8,910 nucleotides of DNA. Origin: Pseudomonadota bacterium. Its GTDB lineage: Bacteria > Pseudomonadota > Alphaproteobacteria > Acetobacterales > Acetobacteraceae. This document shows positions 1 through 7,180 of the stretch, one piece after another (position 1 is the stretch's first letter; each line of letters begins with the position of its first letter). The position numbers were made by a program, and so were the translations under genes. The DNA lies in the NCBI GenBank assembly GCA_021826565.1, contig JAKAZJ010000048.1, positions 1 to 8,910 on the forward strand. Reading direction: 5' to 3'. Under the pieces are notes generated by a model, which had not been told where the DNA came from, searched no databases, and saw only the letters and a list, made by a program, of their open reading frames with translations.

Positions 1-757
1 CCCGGCGCTGCTCTTGCTACTGATCCGGCGCGGGATGGTGGAACCGGAGCATTTTGCCGCCGTGCGTGCGCGGCGCGAGGCGCTGGCTGCCGCCAAGACC
101 CGCAGCGCGGCCGATCACGAGTTCATGCGCTTCTCGTGGTTGCAGCTGTTCAATAATCAGAACCGCTACAACACGGTGGTGGGCCTGATCTTCGCCACCG
201 GCACCCTGCTGGCGATCTGGACCAGCCAGATCTGGCTGCCGACGATCCAGGTGATCATACTGCACAAGCAGGGCATCGCCGGCGCCGCCGTGGTGCCATA
301 TGTGACACTGGGGATGGAGATGTTCGGCATCGGCGGTATCTTCGGCTATGGCGCCTTCGGCTTCCTGGCCGATGCGCTGGGCCGCAAGCCGACGATCATG
401 TTGTACAGCCTCGGCACGCTGATCTTCGGCTGTGGACTGTATCTTGGCGCCAGCACCTGGGGACCCTACCCCTATGTGCTGCCGCTGTTCGGCTTCTGCG
501 TGTTCGGCGTGTTCTCCGGCCACGCGGTCTATCTGCCGGAACTGTTCCCCACGCATATGCGTGGCACCGCAGTCGCGTTCTGCAACGGTTCGGGGCGGTT
601 CATCACCAGCTTCGGACCGTTGGTGGCGGGGCTTCTGGTGGCTCCGTTCGGCGGCAATTTCGCCAAGGCGGCGGCGGTGATGACGGGCTTCGCGCTGCTG
701 TCGATCATCGGCGTCGCGATGGGGCGCGAGACGCGCCACGACGACCTGCCGCGTTAG
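1..757 (+). CDS. MFS metabolite/sugar transporter, C-terminal part (5' end outside window)
   Basis: This is the C-terminal 251 residues of a 12-helix major facilitator superfamily permease of the cytoplasmic membrane. The reading frame is open to the left edge (first full codon at 2), so the true start lies outside. It aligns without gaps to residues 192-442 of the complete paralogue at 958-2286, about three quarters identical by eye, which implies the same full length of 442. Visible family features are the second-half motif-A loop (GFLADALGRKPT), the PELFPTHMRGTA segment typical of sugar/metabolite:H+ symporters, and a shared GRETRHDDLP tail. The substrate cannot be read from sequence; organic acids, aromatic acids and sugars are all possible. 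The gene is followed at once by a strong intrinsic terminator, so it is probably transcribed separately from its paralogue. The MFS call is firm. Confidence 0.93.
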   Translation, partial: PALLLLLIRRGMVEPEHFAAVRARREALAAAKTRSAADHEFMRFSWLQLFNNQNRYNTVVGLIFATGTLLAIWTSQIWLPTIQVIILHKQGIAGAAVVPYVTLGMEMFGIGGIFGYGAFGFLADALGRKPTIMLYSLGTLIFGCGLYLGASTWGPYPYVLPLFGFCVFGVFSGHAVYLPELFPTHMRGTAVAFCNGSGRFITSFGPLVAGLLVAPFGGNFAKAAAVMTGFALLSIIGVAMGRETRHDDLPR

Positions 758-766
758 GCGGCGCGA

Positions 767-805
767 CCGGGGGGCGGTGCGTCCGCCCCCCGGCGCCTCT
801 TTTTT
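767..805 (+). terminator. Intrinsic (Rho-independent) terminator of the first MFS gene
   Basis: A perfect 11-bp GC stem (767-777 paired with 783-793, built on a run of six G and a run of six C) closes a 5-nt loop TGCGT. It is followed after six bases by a run of six T (800-805). It begins 9 bases after the stop codon. The strong GC stem plus T tract fits an intrinsic terminator on the plus strand. On the minus strand no T tract follows, so it should be unidirectional. Confidence 0.85.
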
Positions 806-826
806 CCCTGTCTCTCAATATCGGTT

Positions 827-916
827 GCATGGTTGGGAACAACCCATCATGCTGCCCATAAGCGGCCGCGACCGGCGACAAGCCGGCGCAGGGCGCCTCC
901 CGGGCGCAAGCCCGGG
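827..916. repeat. Cluster of three small stem-loops between the tandem transporters
   Basis: Three inverted repeats sit side by side. At 827-852, GCATG pairs with CATGC, enclosing an inner GTTG/CAAC stem with a GGAA loop and a 4-nt bulge. At 872-886, CCGGC pairs with GCCGG around GACAA. At 899-916, CCCGGGC pairs perfectly with GCCCGGG around a GCAA tetraloop. None is followed by a T tract, so they are not intrinsic terminators. They could be an operator region, 5'-leader structure of the second transporter, or a small intergenic palindromic repeat of the REP type. The pairing is directly visible; any function is inference. Confidence 0.5.
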
Positions 917-923
917 CTATAAT
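899..923 (+). promoter_or_regulatory. Candidate promoter of the second MFS gene: TATAAT with an adjacent palindrome
   Basis: A perfect sigma-70 type -10 hexamer TATAAT lies at 918-923, predicting a transcript start near 930 and a leader of about 28 bases with the Shine-Dalgarno GGGAGG at 948-953. No TTGACA-like -35 is seen at 16-18 bp spacing (894-901 reads cgcctccc). The perfect palindrome 899-916 fills the spacer next to the missing -35. This pattern would suit an activator-dependent or repressor-occluded promoter, but a chance TATAAT in a locally AT-rich stretch cannot be excluded. Confidence 0.45.
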
Positions 924-957
924 AAAATCACGTCCAACGAAGGCTCTGGGAGGCCAC

Positions 958-2286
958 ATGCAAAACGAACAAGCGCTCGGCGGCGGGCTGGGCTGGATTC
1001 GCGGATTCTCGCGCTACCAGTGGATGGTGTTCCTGGTCTGCTGGCTGGGATGGTCGTTGGATATCACCAATTTCACCCTGTTTGCGCTGGTACTGAAACC
1101 GACCGTGGTGGCGCTCGCCGGCGGCCCGGTGACCAACGCGGAACTGGGCAAGATCGGCGGCTGGCTGGCGATGGCCGGCCTGATGGGCTGGGCGATCGGC
1201 GGCTTCGTGTTCGGTACCGTCGCCGATTATATCGGTCGGGTGCGGACCCTGGCGATCAGCATCGCCATGTACAGCGTGTTCACCGCGCTGCAGGGCGTAG
1301 CGCCCAATCTATGGATGTTCGGCATCTGCCGATTCCTGGCCGGCCTCGGCACCGGGGCGGAGCTGGTAGTCGGCATCCCGCTGGTGGCGGAAGCCTTCGC
1401 CGAGCAGCATCGTGCCCGGATCCTGGGTATCATGATGACCGGCGCCGGCTTCGGCAATCTGATCGCGGCGCAGATGTATCACGGGCTCGCGCCGTTCGGA
1501 TTCCGCGCGGTCTATTTCGCCGGTATCATTCCGGCCCTGCTGTTGCTGATGCTGCGTCGCGGCATGGTGGAGCCGGAACGCTTCGCCGCCGTCAAGGCAC
1601 GCCGCCAGGCATTGGCCGCCTCGCAGCACCGCAGCGCCGACGATCACGAGTTCATGAAGTTTTCCTGGCCGCAGTTGTTCTCGGCGCAGAACCGCTACAG
1701 CACCATGGTGGGCGTGCTGTTCGCGCTGGGTTCGTTGCTGGCGATCTGGACCAGTCAGCTCTGGCTGCCGACCATCCAGGCGATGCTGCTGCACAAGCAG
1801 GGCGTCGTCGGGATGGGGGTCGTGCCGTACATCACCTGGGGGATGGAGCTTTGGGGCCTGGGCGGCATCGCCGGCTACGCCGCGTTCGGCTTCCTGGCCG
1901 ATGCGTTCGGCCGCCGCGGCACGATCGTGCTGTATAGCCTGGGCACCGTGGTCACCGGGGTCGGCCTGTTCGCCTTCGCCACCACCTGGGGACCGTATCC
2001 CTGGGTGCTGCCGATCTTCGGCTTCTTCGTGTTCGGCGTGTTCTCGGGCCACGCGATCTATCTGCCGGAACTGTTCCCCACCCAGATGCGTGCCACCGCG
2101 GTGGCGTTCTGCAACGGCTCGGGCCGGGTGGTAACCAGCTTCGGACCGCTGGTTGCGGGGCTGCTGGTGGCGCCGTTCGGCGGCAATTTCGCCACCGCTT
2201 CGGCGGTGATGACCTGCTGCGCGCTGCTCAGCGTGGTGGCGATGCTGCTGGGGCGGGAGACACGTCACGACGAACTGCCGAAATAA
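958..2286 (+). CDS. MFS metabolite/sugar:H+ symporter family transporter, complete
   Basis: This is a complete 442-residue permease of the inner membrane with the usual 12-helix MFS layout. Residue D35 lies in helix 1 (SLDITNF). Loop 2-3 motif A is GTVADYIGRVR at 86-96. Helix 4 carries RFLAGLGTGAE (R125, E135) followed by AEAF (E145). A central cytoplasmic loop is at about 200-240, the second motif A (GFLADAFGRR) at 311-320, and PELFPTQMRATA at 370-381. These match the sugar/metabolite porter branch of MFS, which includes SHS and aromatic-acid:H+ symporters. The substrate is unknown. The start at 958 is set by a good Shine-Dalgarno (GGGAGG, 4 nt spacing) and by the amphipathic N-terminus just before helix 1. 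It is a tandem paralogue of the gene at 1-757. It faces tag, with 27 bases between the two stop codons. Confidence 0.95.
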   Translation: MQNEQALGGGLGWIRGFSRYQWMVFLVCWLGWSLDITNFTLFALVLKPTVVALAGGPVTNAELGKIGGWLAMAGLMGWAIGGFVFGTVADYIGRVRTLAISIAMYSVFTALQGVAPNLWMFGICRFLAGLGTGAELVVGIPLVAEAFAEQHRARILGIMMTGAGFGNLIAAQMYHGLAPFGFRAVYFAGIIPALLLLMLRRGMVEPERFAAVKARRQALAASQHRSADDHEFMKFSWPQLFSAQNRYSTMVGVLFALGSLLAIWTSQLWLPTIQAMLLHKQGVVGMGVVPYITWGMELWGLGGIAGYAAFGFLADAFGRRGTIVLYSLGTVVTGVGLFAFATTWGPYPWVLPIFGFFVFGVFSGHAIYLPELFPTQMRATAVAFCNGSGRVVTSFGPLVAGLLVAPFGGNFATASAVMTCCALLSVVAMLLGRETRHDELPK

Positions 2287-2296
2287 CCTCCAGCTA

Positions 2297-2322
2297 CGGG
2301 CCTACGGACGCAGTCAGGCCCG
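2297..2322. other. Weak stem-loop between the convergent MFS and tag genes
   Basis: A 7-bp stem (CGGGCCT at 2297-2303, AGGCCCG at 2316-2322) encloses a 12-nt loop and spans the 3' end of tag and the short convergent gap. No T tract follows on either strand. It could slow polymerases meeting here, but as a terminator it is unconvincing. Confidence 0.25.
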
Positions 2323-2880
2323 CCCGCCGGCGCGGAAGCAGCCGGCCTGGTGGTCATCCACCAGGCCGGCGGCCTGCATGAAGGCGTAGCAGATCGTCGG
2401 GCCGACGAAGCGGAATCCCCGCGCGCGGAGCGCTTTGCTCAAGGTGCGCGACTCGGCCGATTCGGCAACCGGCGTCGTATTCCCAGGCCGCAAGGTCGCG
2501 CCGCCGGTGAAGGACCATATAAAGCGATCCAGGCTGCCCTCGGTCGCGATCACGGCAAGCGCCGCACGGGCGTTGTCGCGCACCGAGAAGATTTTCAACC
2601 GGTTGCGGATCACCGGGCCACCGGCCAGGATCGCGGCCAGTTCGTCGTCCGTCATTGCCGCCACCGCGTCGATGGCGAAACCGCGATAGACCGTGCGGTA
2701 GCCCTCGCGCCGTTCCAGCACGCTGCGCCAGGACAGGCCGGCCTGGGCGCCCTCCAGGCAAAGCAGCTCGAACAGGGCGCGATCGTCATGCAGCGGGACA
2801 CCCCATTCGGTGTCGTGATAGGCGCGCAGGCCGGAGGTGGCCTCGGCCCAGGCGCAGCGGTGGAGCGGGGTGGCGGACAT
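2314..2880 (-). CDS. tag: DNA-3-methyladenine glycosylase I
   Basis: This cytoplasmic base-excision repair enzyme cuts 3-methyladenine (and weakly 3-methylguanine) from alkylated DNA. The 188 residues align over their whole length with E. coli Tag. The zinc ligands are all present: C9 (HRCAW), H22 (AYHDTEWG), H177 and C181 (VDDHQAGC). So is the catalytic/base-pocket acid E43 in CLEGAQAGLSW, and the FVGPTICYAFMQA segment that precedes the zinc site. The start at 2880 is the first possible one after an in-frame TAG 12 bases upstream. It lacks a Shine-Dalgarno (the leader reads GGTTGTTCCC), so translation may be weak or leaderless. It lies 60 bases downstream of thpR on the same strand and may share its transcript. 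A perfect 13-bp inverted repeat is embedded in the codons for the zinc-ligand region. Confidence 0.97.
   Translation of the reverse strand: MSATPLHRCAWAEATSGLRAYHDTEWGVPLHDDRALFELLCLEGAQAGLSWRSVLERREGYRTVYRGFAIDAVAAMTDDELAAILAGGPVIRNRLKIFSVRDNARAALAVIATEGSLDRFIWSFTGGATLRPGNTTPVAESAESRTLSKALRARGFRFVGPTICYAFMQAAGLVDDHQAGCFRAGGRA
2341..2370. repeat. Perfect 13-bp inverted repeat inside the 3' end of tag
   Basis: Bases 2341-2353 (GCCGGCCTGGTGG) are the exact reverse complement of 2358-2370, separated by TCAT. On the tag strand it encodes residues 171-180, including zinc ligand H177, and ends 27 bases before the stop codon. It would form a very stable RNA hairpin on either strand. No T tract follows on either side. 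It may stabilise the mRNA 3' end or pause converging polymerases, or it may simply reflect GC-biased codon choice. Confidence 0.7.
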
Positions 2881-2940
2881 GGGAACAACCTATGATAGCG
2901 CCTTGGGGGCAGCGCAGCGGCGTTAACAAACCGGCGCGGA

Positions 2941-3474
2941 TCACGCCAGGTCGTATTCGACCTCGGGCGTATAGACCGCCTGCTCCTTCCCCAGCCGCGA
3001 GCTGAACAAGGTGAAATGCGCGATCGGCACGGGATCGGCGCGGAACAGGTTGTGGCTTTGCACGAACCCGGCCAGCTTCGCCTCCGGCGCATAGTCGAGC
3101 CGCGCCAAGGTGACATGCGGCTGGAATCGGCGGCGTTCCGCGGCCAGGCCGGCGCGTTGCAGCGCGGTCTCGATTTTGCCGCGCAGATGCGTCAGCGCGT
3201 CGCTGCGCTCGGCGCCCACCCAAAGCTGCGTGTCCCGCCCGCCTTTGTGGAACGTGCCGACGCCGGCCAAGGTCAGATCGAACCCGCGTCCGCGCAGCGC
3301 GGCCAAGGCGTGGTCGATCTCCTCGGCCTGGTCGGGACGCGCCTCGCCAATGAAGCGGAGCGTGAGATGGTAGTTCTCCGGCGGCACCCAGCGCGCGCCG
3401 GGGATCGCGGTGGCCAGCGCCGCCAGGCGCTCGCGCAGGTCCCAGGGCAGGTCCAGGGCGACGAACAACCTCAT
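2941..3474 (-). CDS. thpR: RNA 2',3'-cyclic phosphodiesterase (LigT/2H family)
   Basis: This is a 2H phosphoesterase of 177 residues, the usual length for ThpR/LigT. Both catalytic HxTx motifs are present: HLTL at 36-39 in the NYHLTLRFIGE segment and HVTL at 120-123 in RFQPHVTLAR. The N-terminus MRLFVALDLP is the family signature. The enzyme opens RNA 2',3'-cyclic phosphates and can act as a 2'-5' RNA ligase in vitro; its physiological substrate is generally uncertain. Its ATG overlaps the stop of the upstream esterase by 4 bases (ATGA at 3474-3471), so the two are translationally coupled. The start is fixed by that overlap and by homology beginning at residue 1. There is no sign of damage. 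Confidence 0.96.
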   Translation of the reverse strand: MRLFVALDLPWDLRERLAALATAIPGARWVPPENYHLTLRFIGEARPDQAEEIDHALAALRGRGFDLTLAGVGTFHKGGRDTQLWVGAERSDALTHLRGKIETALQRAGLAAERRRFQPHVTLARLDYAPEAKLAGFVQSHNLFRADPVPIAHFTLFSSRLGKEQAVYTPEVEYDLA

Positions 3475-4155
3475 TTCTGGGCCTCCGCCCCCGCCATCGC
3501 CAGGACGCGGCGTAGATCGGGCAGGATCAGGACGACGACGCGACGCACCCCGGCGGCATTCGGGTGCAGCCCGTCGGCCTGGGTCAGCGCCGGGACCCGC
3601 GCCACCCCGGCCAGGAAGAACGGCTCCAGCACCACCCCGGGCCGGCGCCCCAGCGCCGCATACACGGCGCGGAAGCGTCGCTCGTAGCCGGGGCCGAGAT
3701 TCGGCGGCGCATACATCCCCGCCAGCAGCACCGGGATATGCCGCGCCGCCAGCCGGTTCAGGATTGCGGTCAGGTTGGCGCGCAGGTCACGCACGGGCAG
3801 GCCGCGCAGCCCGTCATTCGCACCCAGCTCCAGCAGCGCCGCCACCGGACTGCCGGCGCGCGGGATGCCGCCCAGCACCCAGGACAGCCGCGCCAGTCCG
3901 TCGGCGGAGGTGGCGCCGGAAACCGCGGCGTCGATGATCCGCACGTCCTGGCCTTGCGCGCGCAGGGCCGCTTCCAGCTGCACCTCGAACCCCGCCGCAT
4001 GGGGCAGGCCGTAGCCGGCCGAGAGGGAATCGCCGATGACCAGCAGCCGCACCGGGGCGGCGCGGGCGGGCGCCGCGGCCAAAGCCGCCAAGGCGACAAG
4101 CGGGGCCACCATCAGCAGGCTGCGCAGAGCGGCACGAAGCCCATATGCTGCCGCC

Positions 4156-4157
<2 letters not shown>
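3471..4157 (-). CDS. tesA: Secreted SGNH/GDSL arylesterase, TesA-like
   Basis: This is a periplasmic SGNH hydrolase (esterase, thioesterase or lysophospholipase type) of 228 residues. An N-terminal signal peptide (R8 and R12, a hydrophobic core at about 14-28, cleavage near APARA-AP at 33/34) precedes block I VIGDSLSAGYG with nucleophile S44. Block II is VSGATSADG (G81), block III ELGANDGLRG (N114), and block V DGLHPNAAG with D195 and H198. This matches E. coli TesA in order and spacing. I chose the start at 4157 because it gives a proper positively charged signal peptide and has GGGG about 8 bases upstream. A later ATG at 4112 would leave an uncharged signal. The frame is open much further upstream, but that part runs antisense to the ABC gene and is not protein-like. 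It is divergent from a YbbA-like ATPase, as in E. coli, and co-translated with thpR. Confidence 0.92.
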
Positions 4158-4845
<688 letters not shown>

Positions 4846-4867
4846 GCGGGCGCGAGTGCCCCTCGCC

Positions 4868-5143
4868 CTACAGCTTGATCAGCACCGCCAGGGTCGCGAC
4901 GGAAGCCGCCACCAGCAGTCCGAGCTGCACGATCACGCGCAGGCCCACGGTGTCGATCCGGCCGCGCAGCTCGTCCTTGGCCACGCTGAGGTCCTGGCGT
5001 ACCGCCAGCATGTCCTGTCGTGTCGCGATCTCGCTCATGATGAAATCCCGTGCCGCCTCGGCATGTGCGTCGGCTTCGGCCATCGCGACCCCAGCGTGCC
5101 GCAAATGCTTGGAATAGCCAAGCGTGTCGAACACGTACGTCAT
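4868..5143 (-). CDS. Small DUF1640/CCDC90-like coiled-coil protein with C-terminal membrane anchor
   Basis: This small protein of 91 residues opens with FDTLGYSKHLRHAGV (about 5-19), matching the start of bacterial DUF1640 proteins (FDTLxxAxxLxxAGxxxxxAEA). An Ala/Glu-rich helix follows (20-40), then a heptad-like helix with TRQDMLAVRQDL and DELRGRID (41-65). A single hydrophobic segment (about 70-90, ending AVLIKL) probably anchors it in the inner membrane with the coiled coil in the cytoplasm. The family is the bacterial relative of the mitochondrial CCDC90/MCUR1 coiled-coil proteins; the function in bacteria is not established. A good Shine-Dalgarno (AGGGGA, about 6 nt from the ATG) supports the start. 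It is 74 bases downstream of tyrA on the same strand and convergent to the ABC gene. The family assignment is from remembered motif, so moderate. Confidence 0.78.
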   Translation of the reverse strand: MTYVFDTLGYSKHLRHAGVAMAEADAHAEAARDFIMSEIATRQDMLAVRQDLSVAKDELRGRIDTVGLRVIVQLGLLVAASVATLAVLIKL

Positions 5144-5217
5144 GAAAATCCCCTGATTACAACAGTATGCGGCTGGCGCTTGCCCGCCGATCCTGCCGCC
5201 CAGAGGCTAAGAACGGG

Positions 5218-6105
5218 CTACGCCTGCTTCAGCGCGATCAACCCGCGCCGGATCTTGCGGCCGCGCTCCACCTTGTCCTCGATATACGCCGCGTCGCCCC
5301 AGCGCACCGCGCGCGCCATCGCCTGCGCGTCCTCGGTAAAGCGCGCCAGCATTTCCAGCAGCGCCTCGCGGTTGTTCAGGAACACGTCGCGCCACATCAC
5401 CGGGTCGGACGCGGCGATGCGGGTGAAATCGCGGAAGCCCGAGGCGGCAAAGCGCAGCACTTCCTGGCGGCTTTCGTCCTCCAGGTCGTCGGCGGTGCCG
5501 CAGATCGTGAACGCCAGCAGATGCGGCAGATGCGAGACGATCGCCAGGACGCGGTCGTGATGCGCCGGGTCCATCCGCTCCACCATGGACCCGCAGCGGC
5601 GCCACAGTTCCGAAACCTTCTCGATCGCGTCCTCATCCGTGCCCGCCGGCGGCACCACCAGCGTGTAGCGGCCGTCGAACAGGGTGGTGAATCCCGAATC
5701 CGGCCCGGAATATTCGGTGCCGGCCAGCGGATGGGCGGGCACGAAATGCACCCCCTCCGGCAGCAGCGGGCCGACATCGCGGATCACCGACTGCTTGGTG
5801 GACCCAACATCGGTCAGGATCGCGCCTGGCGCCAGGACCGGCGCGATCGCCGCGGCCAGCTCGGCGAAGGCGCCCACCGGCGCGGCCAGCATGACGCAAT
5901 CCGCGCCCGCCACGGCCCGGGCGGGGTCGGCCTCTACCCGATCCGCGATCCCGAGTTCGGCTACCCGCGTGCGCGTGCGTTCGGTGCGCGCGCAGGCCAC
6001 CAGCTCGCCGGCCAGGTCGCCGCGTTCGCGCGCGATGCGCGCCACCGAACTGCCGATCAGCCCGACGCCGATCAGCGCAAGGCGCCGGAACAGGGGTTCA
6101 GCCAT
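5218..6105 (-). CDS. tyrA: Prephenate/arogenate (cyclohexadienyl) dehydrogenase
   Basis: This enzyme oxidatively decarboxylates prephenate to 4-hydroxyphenylpyruvate and/or arogenate to tyrosine in the cytoplasm. The 295 residues hold an N-terminal Rossmann domain with GVGLIGSS (13-20; G13, G15, G18). Next come DVGSTK (99-104, S102), the catalytic-histidine motif [10 protein letters not shown] (H125), SHLPH (191-195), and the helical dimerisation part with [16 protein letters not shown] (223-238, R229). These correspond to the conserved Ser/His/His/Arg set of characterised TyrA enzymes. There is no fused chorismate mutase or ACT domain, so it resembles the alphaproteobacterial TyrC type. The cofactor (NAD or NADP) and the choice of substrate cannot be settled by eye. 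Its ATG overlaps the hisC stop by 8 bases (6098-6105), so it is translated as part of the operon. A clear terminator does not follow. Confidence 0.95.
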   Translation of the reverse strand: MAEPLFRRLALIGVGLIGSSVARIARERGDLAGELVACARTERTRTRVAELGIADRVEADPARAVAGADCVMLAAPVGAFAELAAAIAPVLAPGAILTDVGSTKQSVIRDVGPLLPEGVHFVPAHPLAGTEYSGPDSGFTTLFDGRYTLVVPPAGTDEDAIEKVSELWRRCGSMVERMDPAHHDRVLAIVSHLPHLLAFTICGTADDLEDESRQEVLRFAASGFRDFTRIAASDPVMWRDVFLNNREALLEMLARFTEDAQAMARAVRWGDAAYIEDKVERGRKIRRGLIALKQA

Positions 6106-7180
6106 GAAAGCCGGCCATCGCGGCGATCACCGCCGCCACTTCGTCCTCGGTGCCGATGGTGATGCGCAGGCAGTGCGGCAGGCCGTAGCCCCCCACCGGG
6201 CGGACGATGATCCCGCGCGCACGCAAATGGGCGTTGGCCGCGGCGGCGCGTTCGGGGGTGGCGAAATCGGCCAGGACGAAATTGCCCTCACTCGGCCAGA
6301 CGCGGATACCGGCGGCTTGCAGCCCCTCGGTCAGGATGGCGCGGCAGCGGGTGTTGTGGGTGCGGCCCCGTTCGACCCAGCCGGGTTCGGCAAGCGCGCC
6401 GATCGCCGCCTCCTGCGAGGCCATCGCGACATTGAACGGGCCGCGCACGCGGTGCAGCACGTCGATGATGGCGGGCGGGCCGTAGACCCAGCCGACCCGG
6501 GCGCCGCCGAGGCCGAAGATCTTGCTGAACGTCCGCGTCATGACCGTGTTGTCGCCGGCGTCCACCAGACGGGTCCCGGGGTCGTAGTCGGGGCGGTCCA
6601 CGTATTCGGCATAGGCCGCGTCGATCACCAGCAGCACTTCCGGTGGCAGGCCGGCGCGCAGGCGGGCGATTTCGGCCTCCGGCAACAGCGACCCGGTCGG
6701 ATTGTTGGGGTTGGCTAGAAACACCATCCGCGTGGCCGGGGTGACCGCGGCCAGCATCGCGTCCACATCCGCGGTCATGTTGCGCTCCGGCGCCTTGACC
6801 ACGCGTGCACCGGCATAGGCGCCGCTGATCTCGTACATCAGGAACCCATGCGCGGACATGATCACGTCCCGCCCCGGGCCGGCATAGGCCATGACCAGAT
6901 GGTGGATCAGATCGTCGGATCCGTTGCCGCACACGATCCGCGCCGGGTCCAGGCCGAAGCGTTTGCCGATCGCAGCGCGCAATGCGTCCGACCCGGGATC
7001 GGGGTAACGGAATTGTTCGTCCGCGGCCGCCAGGAACGCGGCACGGGCGGCGGGCGGGACGCCGAACGCGCCCTCATTCGATGACAGCTTGATGACCCGG
7101 TTCACGCCCGGCACGTGGGAGTCGCCCGGGATATAGGGGGCAATCCGAAGTACCTCGGGGCGCGGGGCGGGGGCGGTCAT
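6098..7180 (-). CDS. hisC: Histidinol-phosphate/aromatic aminotransferase
   Basis: This is a 360-residue PLP-dependent fold-type I aminotransferase of the HisC subgroup. Key features are [10 protein letters not shown] (31-40), GNGSDD (85-90), NPNNPTG (157-163), DAAYAEY (187-193), the Schiff-base lysine K220 in [15 protein letters not shown], phosphate-binding R228, and substrate-carboxylate R339 in HCLRITIGT. It converts imidazole-acetol phosphate to histidinol phosphate. HisC enzymes of this group often also transaminate prephenate or 4-hydroxyphenylpyruvate and phenylpyruvate, and hisC-tyrC linkage is known from Zymomonas mobilis. The setting between chorismate mutase and tyrA, with a 4-base overlap upstream (7177-7180) and 8 bases downstream, argues that its aromatic role matters here. 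No other histidine gene is nearby. Annotation as HisC is firm; dual function is inference. Confidence 0.94.
   Translation of the reverse strand: MTAPAPRPEVLRIAPYIPGDSHVPGVNRVIKLSSNEGAFGVPPAARAAFLAAADEQFRYPDPGSDALRAAIGKRFGLDPARIVCGNGSDDLIHHLVMAYAGPGRDVIMSAHGFLMYEISGAYAGARVVKAPERNMTADVDAMLAAVTPATRMVFLANPNNPTGSLLPEAEIARLRAGLPPEVLLVIDAAYAEYVDRPDYDPGTRLVDAGDNTVMTRTFSKIFGLGGARVGWVYGPPAIIDVLHRVRGPFNVAMASQEAAIGALAEPGWVERGRTHNTRCRAILTEGLQAAGIRVWPSEGNFVLADFATPERAAAANAHLRARGIIVRPVGGYGLPHCLRITIGTEDEVAAVIAAMAGFHG

Noticed and set aside
777..1937. A 386-codon plus-strand frame overlapping the second MFS gene
   Set aside because: It starts inside the terminator hairpin and is Arg/Gly-rich with no recognisable domain; the MFS frame is complete and well motivated.
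4846..4867. A possible terminator between the convergent ABC and DUF1640 genes
   Set aside because: Only a short GGGC/GCCC pairing with a wobble and a tiny loop is present, with no T tract on either strand.
5167..6162. A 331-codon plus-strand frame opposite tyrA
   Set aside because: Low-complexity His/Arg/Gln/Ala-rich translation typical of an antisense shadow in GC-rich DNA; the minus-strand TyrA shows all family motifs.
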